Shown here: piece by piece, positions 9,635 to 17,240 of the stretch | How positions within the stretch are numbered: position 1 is the stretch's first letter | Layout of the letters: each line of letters begins with the position of its first letter | DNA from: Spirochaetaceae bacterium bin103 | GTDB lineage: Bacteria > Spirochaetota > Spirochaetia > SZUA-6 > Bin103 | Direction of reading: 5' to 3' | Assembly: GCA_002238925.1 (NCBI GenBank) | Contig: MPNH01000055.1 | Coordinates: 1-35,834 of the forward strand | Length of the DNA: 35,834 bases | Made by a program: the position numbers and the translations under genes | Notes under the pieces: generated by a model | What the model was told of the DNA's origin: nothing | Seen by the model: the letters and a program-made list of their open reading frames with translations, nothing else | Database searches by the model: none

Positions 9635-10106
9635 AGAGGCGGACCGGCGCATCGCCGCGCTGCGGCCCCGAGGGGCGGGCGGCGCGGAGGAAAGTCCGGG
9701 CTCCGTCAGGGCATGGCGCCGGGTAACCCCCGGGCCGCGGCGTTTCGGCGTGCGCGGACAGAGAGTGCCACAGAAAACATACTGCCGGCCGCGGCGCTGA
9801 CGCGGCGTGTGCCGGTGAGGGTGAAAAGGTGGGGTAAGAGCCCACCGCGCCTCTGGTGACAGCGGCGGCACGGTAAACCTCGCCAGGAGCAAGGCCAAGC
9901 AGCAGGTGGACGGCCCGTCCAGGAGTTTACGCTCCAACCTGCGGGTAGGCTGCACGAGCCGCCCGGAAACGGACGGCCCAGATAGATGATGCGCACCTGA
10001 AGGCGCCTCTCGGTACCCGCAAGGTGCAGAATGCCAAAGGCATTCTGCTAAACCGTGGGCGCCAAAGGCGCCCACGGTACTGGACCCGGCTTACAGGTCC
10101 GCCTCT
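9635..10106 (+). ncRNA. rnpB: RNase P RNA component, bacterial class A
   Basis: This is the catalytic RNA of RNase P, which trims tRNA 5' leaders. The conserved blocks appear in order: GAGGAAAGTCCGGGCTCC from base 9687, GGGTAAGAGCCCACC, GGCACGGTAAACCTCGCC, GGAGCAAGGCCAA, GGGTAGGCTGC, GATAGATGAT and ACCCGGCTTACA. The ends are set by helix P1: bases 9635-9645 (AGAGGCGGACC) pair perfectly with 10096-10106 (GGTCCGCCTCT), followed by a T run. At about 472 bases it is longer than most class A RNAs (roughly 380-400). The extra length lies between GATAGATGAT and ACCCGGCTTA, in the P18 region, and includes two perfect palindromes. The RNA begins one base after the stop of the zinc-ribbon gene, so it is either cut from a shared transcript or driven by a promoter inside that gene. 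Confidence 0.97.
10026..10077 (+). repeat. Two tandem perfect AAA-loop palindromes inside rnpB
   Basis: Hairpin one has 10-base arms (10026-10035 and 10039-10048, GCAGAATGCC and its complement) around AAA. Hairpin two has 11-base arms (10053-10063 and 10067-10077, CCGTGGGCGCC and its complement) around AAA. Both end in the same GCC-AAA-GGC tip, and four bases separate them. They sit where class A RNase P RNA normally has one short P18 hairpin. A related weaker inverted repeat (10124-10137) lies just past the RNA in the terminator region. Confidence 0.85.
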
Positions 10107-10114
10107 TTTTCTTT
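10096..10114 (+). terminator. End of rnpB with T-rich tract
   Basis: The 3' strand of P1 (GGTCCGCCTCT) runs straight into TTTTCTTT, so P1 itself may serve as the terminator stem arm. It is followed within 30 bases by a second hairpin with a similar T-rich tail. Confidence 0.5.
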
Positions 10115-10123
10115 ACTGTGCAG

Positions 10124-10151
10124 AACGCCCCGGCGTTATCGCTTTTTCTTT
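10124..10151 (+). terminator. Second terminator-like hairpin downstream of rnpB
   Basis: AACGCC and GGCGTT (10124-10129 and 10132-10137) form a six-base stem around CC. ATCGCTTTTTCTTT follows, so it looks like a Rho-independent backup terminator. The T-rich tail repeats the one right after rnpB. It separates rnpB from the TPR gene at 10170. Confidence 0.5.
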
Positions 10152-10169
10152 GCCACGGTCTGGGATACA

Positions 10170-11165
10170 ATGGCGTGGAGGCGTAAGTTAGGGAGCGTGC
10201 GGCGTAGCTCGAGATACCACTACGTTCGGCGGCGTCCCCTGTGGCTGAAGCTGTTGCCGATCCTGGTCATCGCCGCCGGTGCCCTGATTGCGGTATTGTT
10301 CACTATGGGGTTCCTGGACCGCGTCGATCGGGTGCGTCTTCCCCAGGTATTGCGTCCGAGCCGACAGCCGGCGCTGCGTGAACTGTCCAATGAAGGACGC
10401 TACGCGGAGGTGCTCAACTGGAGCGCAGAGATCCTGGCCGACAAGCCGCTCGACTCCGAGGCGTTGCTGTTCCGCGGCATCGCCCACTTCTACCTGGCGC
10501 TGGCGGCGGATGACGGCGTTACCGTTGCACCCGGCACCGAGGCGGGTTCGGGGCTCGATTCGGCGATCGCCGCGCTGCGCCGCGCCAGGCTGGACGAGGA
10601 CCTGCGCTACTGGGGCGAATCGGCCTACCTGCTTGGCAAGGCCTACTATCACAAGGGCGGTTTTTACTACGATGCGGCGATCCGCTACCTTTCCGAGTCG
10701 CTCGACGGCGGTCACGAGCCGGCCGACGTGCGCGAGTATCTGGGCATGGCGTACGTGCGCATGGGCGATCTCGATACCGGCATGGAGCACTTTTCCACCG
10801 CGTTGCAGCGGGAGCCGAACGCGCTCCTGTATCTGTCGGTGGGACAGTTGCTGGCGCGCATGAACCGGCCGGATGCGGCATTGGAACACTTTCAGGCGGC
10901 GGTGGCAGCCGCCGCCGACCGCGAGGTGGAGGTCCGTGCGCGACTTATGCTCGGTACGGTACTATTGGAGCAGGAAAGGTACGCTGCGGCGCGGGATCAG
11001 TTTCAACAGATCCTGGAAATTGTGCCGGGATCGGCGGATGCGTATGTGTTCCTCGGCGATGCCTACGCCGGACAGGGGGACGTCGTTCAGGCACGCGCGC
11101 ATTGGCGGCGAGCGCGCGGCATAAGTCGGCAGCATCATGGCGCCAATCTGCGCCTGCGCGGATGA
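10170..11165 (+). CDS. Membrane-anchored TPR repeat protein
   Basis: No enzymatic function is visible; it is probably a scaffold or adaptor in the envelope. The 331-residue protein has a strongly basic N-terminus (RRSSRYHYVRRRP), one membrane helix (LLPILVIAAGALIAVLFTMGF, about residues 29-49) and then a series of tetratricopeptide-like helical pairs to the C-terminus. Recognisable units are SEALLFRGIAHFYLALA, YLLGKAYYHKGGFYYDAAIRY, YLGMAYVRMGDLDTGMEHF, YAAARDQFQQILEIVPG and YVFLGDAYAGQGD. By topology the TPR part should face the periplasm. Start choice: ATG 10170 sits inside a TACAAT sequence that could be a -10 element. If so, GTG 10197, nine codons later, is the likelier start. It lies directly before the mre genes, so a cell-shape role is possible but unproven. 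Confidence 0.8.
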   Translation: MAWRRKLGSVRRSSRYHYVRRRPLWLKLLPILVIAAGALIAVLFTMGFLDRVDRVRLPQVLRPSRQPALRELSNEGRYAEVLNWSAEILADKPLDSEALLFRGIAHFYLALAADDGVTVAPGTEAGSGLDSAIAALRRARLDEDLRYWGESAYLLGKAYYHKGGFYYDAAIRYLSESLDGGHEPADVREYLGMAYVRMGDLDTGMEHFSTALQREPNALLYLSVGQLLARMNRPDAALEHFQAAVAAAADREVEVRARLMLGTVLLEQERYAAARDQFQQILEIVPGSADAYVFLGDAYAGQGDVVQARAHWRRARGISRQHHGANLRLRG

Positions 11166-11261
11166 CGCGGGTGCCACGGCCGCCCCGTCGCCCGGAATAC
11201 GCGATAAGCATCGGTGCACAGGCATCGGCGGTTGGGCATCGTTTTCGGGCCAGCCGCCGGC

Positions 11262-11268
11262 GAGGAGG
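11262..11268 (+). promoter_or_regulatory. Shine-Dalgarno site that sets the mreB start
   Basis: GAGGAGG at 11262-11268 stands five bases before GTG 11274. It is the best ribosome-binding site in the mre region and excludes the longer reading from GTG 11214, whose extra 20 residues do not look like MreB. Confidence 0.8.
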
Positions 11269-11273
11269 CCAGC

Positions 11274-12299
11274 GTGAGCATATTCGGTAATTTGGCTATG
11301 GATATTGGAATCGATCTGGGGACGTGCAACACTCTTGTACACGTCAAGGGCAAGGGAATCGTGCTCTCCGAACCGTCCGTGGTGGCGGTCGAGCGGAGCA
11401 CGAAGAACGTCGTGGCGGTGGGCAAGGAAGCCAAGCGCATGCTGTGGAAGACGCCCGAGGACATCGCGGCCATCCGCCCATTGCAGGACGGCGTGATTGC
11501 GGACCTGGAGCACACCGAGAAGATGATCCGCTACTTCATCCGCTCGGTAACGCAGCGCCGCTGGTTGGTGAAGCCGCGCATGGTGATTGGCATTCCGACC
11601 AGCATCACCGAGGTGGAGCGGCGCGCGGTGCGCGAGAGCGCGGAGCAGGCCGGCGCGCGCGAAGTGTACCTGATCGAGGAGTCGATGGCGGCCGCCATCG
11701 GCGCCGACATACCGTTTCTGGAGCCGGCCGGGCACATGGTGTGCGACATCGGCGGCGGCACCACCGAGGTGTCGGTAATCTCGCTCGGCGGCATGGTGGT
11801 ATCGAGCGCTATCCGCATCGGCGGCGACGAGTTCGACGATGCCATCATCAAGCACGTGCGCACCGTGCACAACCTGATAATCGGCAACGAGACCGCCGAA
11901 AAGGTCAAGATCACCATCGGCAATGCGGCGCCCGACAAGAAGATCGAAAAGATGGAGATCATGGGCCGCGATGCGATTACCGGGTTGCCGCGGCGCCTGG
12001 AAGTGGACTCCGTGGAGATTCGCGAGTCGCTTACCGAGATCACCAACTCCGTGGTGGAGGAGATCAAGCGCAATCTCGCCAAGACGCCGCCGGAGCTGGC
12101 GGCAGACATTATCGAGCGGGGCATAACGATGACCGGCGGCGGCTCGCTGCTCAAGGGGTTGCCGAGCCTGATCCACCAGGAGACCGGGGTGCCGGTCGCG
12201 GTGGCCGAAAACCCGCTGTTGTGCGTGGCGATCGGTGCCGGCCGCTTCCTGGAAAGCATGCGCGACCGGGACCGGAAGTACTTCAACTACCGCAACTGA
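11274..12299 (+). CDS. mreB: Rod-shape determining actin homologue MreB
   Basis: MreB forms ATP-dependent membrane filaments that guide lateral wall synthesis. The 341-residue protein (family about 345) contains all actin-fold nucleotide motifs: [13 protein letters not shown] (phosphate 1), [14 protein letters not shown] (phosphate 2) and [14 protein letters not shown] (adenosine). It also has the MreB-typical [13 protein letters not shown] and [11 protein letters not shown]. The N-terminal IFGNLAM may act as the membrane-binding hydrophobic patch. GTG 11274 is chosen because of the GAGGAGG site five bases upstream. The 108-base gap after the TPR gene could hold a promoter, but I see no convincing one. 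mreC begins seven bases after the stop, so mreB heads a tightly packed mreBCD-mrdA-rodA unit. Confidence 0.97.
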   Translation: MSIFGNLAMDIGIDLGTCNTLVHVKGKGIVLSEPSVVAVERSTKNVVAVGKEAKRMLWKTPEDIAAIRPLQDGVIADLEHTEKMIRYFIRSVTQRRWLVKPRMVIGIPTSITEVERRAVRESAEQAGAREVYLIEESMAAAIGADIPFLEPAGHMVCDIGGGTTEVSVISLGGMVVSSAIRIGGDEFDDAIIKHVRTVHNLIIGNETAEKVKITIGNAAPDKKIEKMEIMGRDAITGLPRRLEVDSVEIRESLTEITNSVVEEIKRNLAKTPPELAADIIERGITMTGGGSLLKGLPSLIHQETGVPVAVAENPLLCVAIGAGRFLESMRDRDRKYFNYRN

Positions 12300-12305
12300 C
12301 GGCCG

Positions 12306-13172
12306 GTGGAAGCAAACGGGAGTCGACAGGCGGTCAACTCCTTCGTATCGCGCCACCGCGCCGGTGCGGTCCTGGTCGTGCTGGTGGCGCTGGGGACGAT
12401 CATGATGATTCTGTCCCACCGTCCGGTGGCGGCCGCGTCCGAGCGCATGGGCCGCAGCGTGTTCTCGTCGCTGCAGTTGGCCATGCACGAGGTAGGCGCG
12501 TTTTTCGGCGGCTCCTGGAACACCATCGCCGAGTTGCGCCGCATGCGGGTAGCATTGGTGGCGGCGCGGCAGCGCTTGCTGGAGCTGGAGCAGTTGTCCA
12601 GCGACATGGCGGAGTTGGAACGGCAGAACGACGAGCTGCGGCGCCAGCTCGGGTTCGAGCCGCCGCCCACCTTCCGCCACCTGCCCGCCGAGGTGATGGC
12701 GCGCGCCCCCGGCAACCAGTTCACCAACCTGACCATTGACCGCGGAATCGGCGACGGCGTGCGCGCCGACATGGTGGTGGTTGCCCTGCAGGACGGCGTG
12801 CAGGGACTGGTTGGGCGGGTTGTCGAGGTGGATCGGCGCAGCGCGCTGGTGCAGCCGATCAGCGCGCGGACATCGTTCGTCGCCGCCCGCCTGCGCGACT
12901 TGCGCTATGACGGCCTGGTGCAGGGGCTCGGGTCGGCCTCCAACACCCTGTTGATGCGGCACGTGAACAGTGCCGCCAGCGAGATGATCGAGGCCGGTGA
13001 GCCGGTCATTACCTCCGGGCTCGGGGGAGTATTCCCGGCCGGCGTGCTGATCGGTGCGGTGCGCATGGTGCGCAGCGAGACCAGCGGCAACGCGCTCGAC
13101 ATCGAGCTGCAGCCGGCAATCGAAGTGGCGCGGCTGGAATACCTGTTCGTGATCGTCCCGCAGGAGCGTTAG
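12306..13172 (+). CDS. mreC: Rod-shape determining protein MreC
   Basis: MreC is the periplasmic bitopic scaffold of the elongasome and binds PBP2. The 288-residue protein has a cytoplasmic N-terminus of about 17 residues, a membrane helix (AGAVLVVLVALGTIMMIL), a coiled coil at about residues 75-115 (RQRLLELEQLSSDMAELERQ and onward), and a beta-rich MreC domain. That domain has typical VMARAPGNQFTNLTIDRG, GVRADMVVV, VGRVVEVDRRSALVQPI and ITSGLGGVFPAGVLIG segments. GTG 12306 has no clear ribosome site, but it is the only start before the membrane helix. The mreD start follows the stop with no gap. Confidence 0.94.
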   Translation: MEANGSRQAVNSFVSRHRAGAVLVVLVALGTIMMILSHRPVAAASERMGRSVFSSLQLAMHEVGAFFGGSWNTIAELRRMRVALVAARQRLLELEQLSSDMAELERQNDELRRQLGFEPPPTFRHLPAEVMARAPGNQFTNLTIDRGIGDGVRADMVVVALQDGVQGLVGRVVEVDRRSALVQPISARTSFVAARLRDLRYDGLVQGLGSASNTLLMRHVNSAASEMIEAGEPVITSGLGGVFPAGVLIGAVRMVRSETSGNALDIELQPAIEVARLEYLFVIVPQER

Positions 13173-13700
13173 TTGGCCGGCACCTCGGCGGTGGATCATC
13201 GCCCGATCATTCTGACCATACTGCTGCTCGGCGCCGCCGTACTGTTGCAGACCACGGTGCTGGAGTTCGTGGCCGTATTCGGGGTGAAGCCCGACCTGCA
13301 ACTGATCCTGGTGGCGTTTCTGGCGCTGCGCCGCGGGTCGATGAGCGGGCAGATCGCCGGCTTCGTGGGCGGCCTGCTGGAGGACGTGGTGACTCTTTCG
13401 CCGCTCGGTTTCCACGCCATCGTGAAGGCGCTGGTGGGGTTCTGCGCCGGCCTGCCGTTCGGGCTGATCCGGGCCAGCGCCGTGGTGGTGCCGGTGCTGC
13501 TGGTGGCCGGCGCGGTAGTGGTCAAGGGGCTGGCAAGCGGCGTGCTGTCGCTGGCATTCCAGATTCCGCTCGATGCCCACCTGCTGGAAGCGCGCTTCTG
13601 GATCGAATCCGCCTACAATGTGATCCTGGCGCCGTTGCTGTTCGCACTGTTGAGCCAGGTCCGGCTGTTGCGCAGCACCAGCCCGCGGCCGCCGTCATGA
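13173..13700 (+). CDS. mreD: Rod-shape determining protein MreD
   Basis: MreD is a small polytopic membrane protein of the elongasome. The 175-residue product is nearly all hydrophobic. About five membrane segments are visible, among them IILTILLLGAAVLLQTTVLE, LILVAFLALRRG, GQIAGFVGGLLEDVVTLSPL and VVVPVLLVAGAVVVKG. The GFVGGLLEDV and LGFHAIVKALVG patches are typical of MreD. The start is TTG 13173, directly after the mreC stop. AGGAG at 13162-13166, six bases upstream, supports it over GTG 13191. The 3' end overlaps mrdA by four bases (ATGA). The sequence is divergent, so the call rests on topology, motifs and position. Confidence 0.9.
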   Translation: MAGTSAVDHRPIILTILLLGAAVLLQTTVLEFVAVFGVKPDLQLILVAFLALRRGSMSGQIAGFVGGLLEDVVTLSPLGFHAIVKALVGFCAGLPFGLIRASAVVVPVLLVAGAVVVKGLASGVLSLAFQIPLDAHLLEARFWIESAYNVILAPLLFALLSQVRLLRSTSPRPPS

Positions 13701-15616
13701 GCGATATCGAGCACCGGATCCTGCTCCGGCGCCGCGCGATCGGCTTTGCCGCCGGCATCGGGGCAGCGCTGCTGCTGGTCTGCGGCTACCTGTTCTTCCT
13801 GCAGGTGGTGCGCGGCGTCGAGTTCCGCACCCGCGCGAGCAGCGTGGCGCGCCGCGAGATTCCGATTCCCGCCCAGCGCGGCAAGATCTACGACCGCACC
13901 TACCGGCAAGTGTTGGTGACCAACCGGCCCGCGTTCTCGGTGGACCTGGTCCCCGGCGAAGTGCCCGCGGGCGAGCTGCCCGACCTGCTGGAGCGGCTGG
14001 CAGGGCAGCTCGGGGTGGAGCCGCACCAGTTGGCGGAGCGGGTGCCGCGCCACATGCGCCACCTGTTCCGCGCCGTCGAGCTGAAGCGCAACGTGGAGTT
14101 TGCCGCCATCGCCACGCTGGCGGAGCAAATCGACTCGTTCCCGGGCGTAACCTGGCACAGCGAGCCGGCGCGCGACTACGGCGTGATCGGGTCGCTGGCG
14201 CACGTGACCGGCTACGTGGGCGACGTGACGCGCGAGGAATTGCAGGTGCTGTTCAACGAGGGCTACTCGTCCGGCGACGTGGTGGGCAAGAGCGGCGTCG
14301 AGAAGCGCTACGAACCGGTGCTGCGCGGCAGCGACGGCGTCGGCCAGCGCACCGTGGACGTGCACGAGCGGGCGGTTACCGACGTCTGGGAGACGGCGGT
14401 GGCGCCGCGGCCCGGCTCCGACATCGTGCTGACCATTGACTGGCGCCTGCAGCGCGCGGCCGAGGTGGCGCTCGGTCCGCGCGTCGGTTCGGTGGTGGTG
14501 CTGCGGCCCACCACCGGCGAGATTCTGGCCATGGTGTCCTACCCCTGGTTCGATCCGCAGACCTTCATCGGCGACGGCGGGCCGGCGGCGTTCAGCGCGG
14601 CGGCATCCGATCCGGGGTTTCCGTTCGTCAACCGCGCCATCCGCGCCGCCTATGCACCGGCGAGCGTGTTCAAGATTCTGATGATGACCGCGTTGCTCGA
14701 GGAACGCATCTACTCGCCGTCCCGGTCCGTGATGTGCCGCGGCCGGTTCGCCTACGGCGACCGCATCTTCAACGACTGGGTGCGGGAGGGGCACGGCCGC
14801 ATCGACATGGACGACGCTCTCGCGCAGTCCTGCGACATCTACTTCTACCAGGCCGGGCTCGCCCTGGGCATCGGCAACATAGCGGACTACTCGGTGCAAT
14901 TCGGCCTCGGCGCGCCGACCGGCGTCGACCTGCCGGGGGAGACGGCGGGATCGGTGCCGACGCCGGCGTGGAAGCTGCGCGAGCGCGGCACCGGCTGGGT
15001 GGGCGGCGACACGGTAAACCTGTCTATTGGCCAGGGCTACATCACCGTTACCCCGGTGCAGATCGCCAACCTGATCGCCATGGTGGCGAACAACGGCGAG
15101 ATCTACCGCCCGCACGTGGTCAAGGAGATCCGGGACGGGGAAACCGGCGATATTCTGCACAAGACCGAGCGCGAGCTGCTGCACAGCTCCGAGATCAGCG
15201 ACGCCACGTTTGCCGCCGTGCGCGACGCCATGCGGCGGGTCATAACGGTCGGCACGGCGAAGCCGGTCATTACCACCGACGCGGTTGCGGTGGCCGGCAA
15301 GACGGGCACCGGAGAGGTGGGGCTGGAGGACCAGTGGCACTCCTGGTTCGCCGCCTACGGTCCGTACGGCGCCGCCGACCGCGATGAGCAGATTGTCGTG
15401 GTGGCCATGGTGGAGGCGGTAAACGTCTGGGAGTGGTGGGCTGCCAAGGCGGCGAACCTGATCTTTCACGCGGCGTTCTCGGGGCAGACGGTTGCCGAGG
15501 CGGTGGACTACCTGAGGCCGTGGTACGGCGATGCGGTGTTCAACCCGCTGCGCCCGGAGGGGGAAGAGGAAGCGGAAGCGGAAGCCGCCGGCGCTGAAGG
15601 CGGCGAACCGGAGTGA
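13697..15616 (+). CDS. mrdA: Penicillin-binding protein 2 (class B transpeptidase)
   Basis: PBP2 crosslinks peptidoglycan during lateral growth, paired with the RodA glycosyltransferase. The 639-residue protein has a membrane anchor near residues 15-37 (AIGFAAGIGAALLLVCGYLF), a dimerisation/pedestal domain starting IPIPAQRGKIYDR, and the transpeptidase domain. All three active-site motifs are present: S323-VF-K326, S378-C-D380 and K535-T-G. The second motif ends in Asp rather than Asn, as is usual for the PBP2 branch. The extreme C-terminus is a Glu/Ala-rich tail (EGEEEAEAEAAGAEGGEPE). It overlaps mreD by ATGA and rodA by GTGA, so the three are likely translationally coupled. Confidence 0.97.
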   Translation: MSDIEHRILLRRRAIGFAAGIGAALLLVCGYLFFLQVVRGVEFRTRASSVARREIPIPAQRGKIYDRTYRQVLVTNRPAFSVDLVPGEVPAGELPDLLERLAGQLGVEPHQLAERVPRHMRHLFRAVELKRNVEFAAIATLAEQIDSFPGVTWHSEPARDYGVIGSLAHVTGYVGDVTREELQVLFNEGYSSGDVVGKSGVEKRYEPVLRGSDGVGQRTVDVHERAVTDVWETAVAPRPGSDIVLTIDWRLQRAAEVALGPRVGSVVVLRPTTGEILAMVSYPWFDPQTFIGDGGPAAFSAAASDPGFPFVNRAIRAAYAPASVFKILMMTALLEERIYSPSRSVMCRGRFAYGDRIFNDWVREGHGRIDMDDALAQSCDIYFYQAGLALGIGNIADYSVQFGLGAPTGVDLPGETAGSVPTPAWKLRERGTGWVGGDTVNLSIGQGYITVTPVQIANLIAMVANNGEIYRPHVVKEIRDGETGDILHKTERELLHSSEISDATFAAVRDAMRRVITVGTAKPVITTDAVAVAGKTGTGEVGLEDQWHSWFAAYGPYGAADRDEQIVVVAMVEAVNVWEWWAAKAANLIFHAAFSGQTVAEAVDYLRPWYGDAVFNPLRPEGEEEAEAEAAGAEGGEPE

Positions 15617-17046
15617 GAGCGGCCGCCGGCACCTCCCAGCGCGGTTCGCGCGCCCGCATCCTCGGATCGGGAGTCAGCGTTCTGCGCGCGCTTGACCCCA
15701 TTCTGCTGCTGTCCAGCCTGGCGCTGGTGGGTACCGGCGTTCTGTTCGTGTACTCCAGCGGCGTGAATTCGGTTGGGGTCTCGGTGTCGAACGAGTGGAT
15801 AAAGCAGATCGTGTGGGCGTCCAGCGGCCTGGTGCTGATGGTGGTGTTCGCGGTTATCAATCACCAGCGCTACAAGGCGCGCACCCCGTACATATTTCTG
15901 GCCGCCCTGGCGCTGCTGGTGATTACGCTGATATTCGGGCGCCAGGTGAACGGCGCGCGCTCCTGGCTCGGCATCGGCGACCTGGGCATCCAGCCGTCCG
16001 AGTTCGCCAAGGTCGCCACCATTCTGTTTCTGGCCGCCTACCTGTCGGAGATCGGCAGCGGCATTACCGAGCTGCCGCGCTTCATGCTCGGATTGCTGGT
16101 GGTAGCGGCGCCGATCGGCCTCATCGTGCTGCAGCCGGACATGGGCACGGCGCTGATCTACTGCCCGATCTTTCTGACCATGGCGCTGATGGCCGGGGCG
16201 CGCATCCGCCACCTGCTGTTCGTGACGCTGCTCGGCTTCCTGACCCTGGTGTTCGCGGCCATCCCGGCAATGCAGAGCCTGCTCGCCACCCGCGAGCCGG
16301 GCATCTGGCGGCTGGTGACGGACGCTGGCGTGGCGCGCTACTCGCTGGCGGTGCTGGCGGTGGTGGCCGGGCTGGCGGCCATCGGCCAGCGGCGCTACCG
16401 GCACGGCTACTACTACTGGATCCTGTACGGGACGGCGCTGCTCGGCCTGGCGGTGGCCGGCGGCCTGGCGATGTCGACGGTGCTCAAGGAGTACCAGATC
16501 ATGCGGCTGGTGATTTTTGTGAACCCGTGGGTAGACCCGCGCGGGGCAGGCTGGAACATCATCCAGTCGGTTACCGCGGTGGGCGCCGGCGGGCTGTCCG
16601 GCACCGGGTTTCTGCAGGGCACGCAGAGCCACCTGCGCTACCTGCCGCAGCAGAGCACCGACTTCATCTTCTCGATCCTGGCGGAGGAATCGGGCTTCCT
16701 GGGAGGCGTCCTGGTGCTGCTGCTGTTCGCGGTGATGCTGGCCCGCGGCCTGGTAATAATGTATGCGGCGCGCGATCCGTTCGCCACGCTGGTCGCCGCC
16801 GGGGTGGTGGCGATGATCCTGTTCCATGCGCTGGTAAACATGGGCATGGCGATGGGGGTGCTGCCGATTACCGGCATTCCGCTGATGCTGGTATCGTACG
16901 GCGGATCGTCGCTGTGGACTGCGATGATCGGCATCGGGTTGCTGATGAACGTCGGCATTGCGCGCACCCGGGGACGGCGTTCGCCCGGCTGGTTCCAAGG
17001 CCGCGCACTACGCGACGCCAAACGCCTCACCACCCGAAAAACATAA
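15613..17046 (+). CDS. rodA: Lipid II polymerase RodA (SEDS family)
   Basis: RodA polymerises lipid II into glycan strands, partnered with PBP2. The 477-residue polytopic protein carries SEDS signatures: NGARSWLGIGDLGIQPSEFAKVA (with the R/W and PSE motif), LQPDMGTAL (including the conserved Asp), GLSGTGFLQGTQSHLRYLPQQ, TDFIFSILAEESGFLGG and VLPITGIPLMLVSYGGSS. About ten membrane segments are visible. It is longer than E. coli RodA (about 370), mainly through a roughly 100-residue insertion of membrane and loop sequence in the middle (bases 16200-16500). The start is GTG 15613, overlapping the mrdA stop as GTGA. The gene is followed at once by a palindromic repeat tract and the convergent glmS. 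Confidence 0.96.
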   Translation: MRAAAGTSQRGSRARILGSGVSVLRALDPILLLSSLALVGTGVLFVYSSGVNSVGVSVSNEWIKQIVWASSGLVLMVVFAVINHQRYKARTPYIFLAALALLVITLIFGRQVNGARSWLGIGDLGIQPSEFAKVATILFLAAYLSEIGSGITELPRFMLGLLVVAAPIGLIVLQPDMGTALIYCPIFLTMALMAGARIRHLLFVTLLGFLTLVFAAIPAMQSLLATREPGIWRLVTDAGVARYSLAVLAVVAGLAAIGQRRYRHGYYYWILYGTALLGLAVAGGLAMSTVLKEYQIMRLVIFVNPWVDPRGAGWNIIQSVTAVGAGGLSGTGFLQGTQSHLRYLPQQSTDFIFSILAEESGFLGGVLVLLLFAVMLARGLVIMYAARDPFATLVAAGVVAMILFHALVNMGMAMGVLPITGIPLMLVSYGGSSLWTAMIGIGLLMNVGIARTRGRRSPGWFQGRALRDAKRLTTRKT

Positions 17047-17240
17047 ACCCCGACCGTCGAGCCCCCCACCACCCCTGTCGAATCCGATTCGATCAAACCA
17101 AACCGTCGAGCCCCGACCGTCGAATCCCCGACCGTCGCCCCCCCACCAATCTGGTCGAATTCCTATTCGACTAAACGGTCGAATCTCCCACCAATCTGGT
17201 CGAATTCCTATTCGACTAAACCGTCGAGTTCACTCGACGG
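17047..17240. repeat. Palindromic TCGA-rich repeat tract between rodA and glmS
   Basis: The spacer holds two identical 35-base direct repeats (17142-17176 and 17187-17221), each starting CCCACCAATCTGG and containing the inverted repeat GTCGAAT-TCCT-ATTCGAC. Other elements are TCGAAT-CCG-ATTCGA near 17079-17093, at least four CCGTCGA-type copies separated by C-rich runs, and a perfect eight-base stem CCGTCGAG-TTCA-CTCGACGG at 17221-17240 that covers the glmS stop codon. It probably includes the bidirectional terminator for rodA and glmS. No reading frame of interest lies inside. Confidence 0.85.

Noticed and set aside
11214..11273. N-terminal extension of mreB from GTG 11214
   Set aside because: The added residues do not fit MreB, and a strong ribosome site points to GTG 11274.
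17047..17240. CRISPR array in the rodA-glmS spacer
   Set aside because: Only two full direct repeats, palindromic and unevenly spaced, without a set of unique spacers or cas genes.
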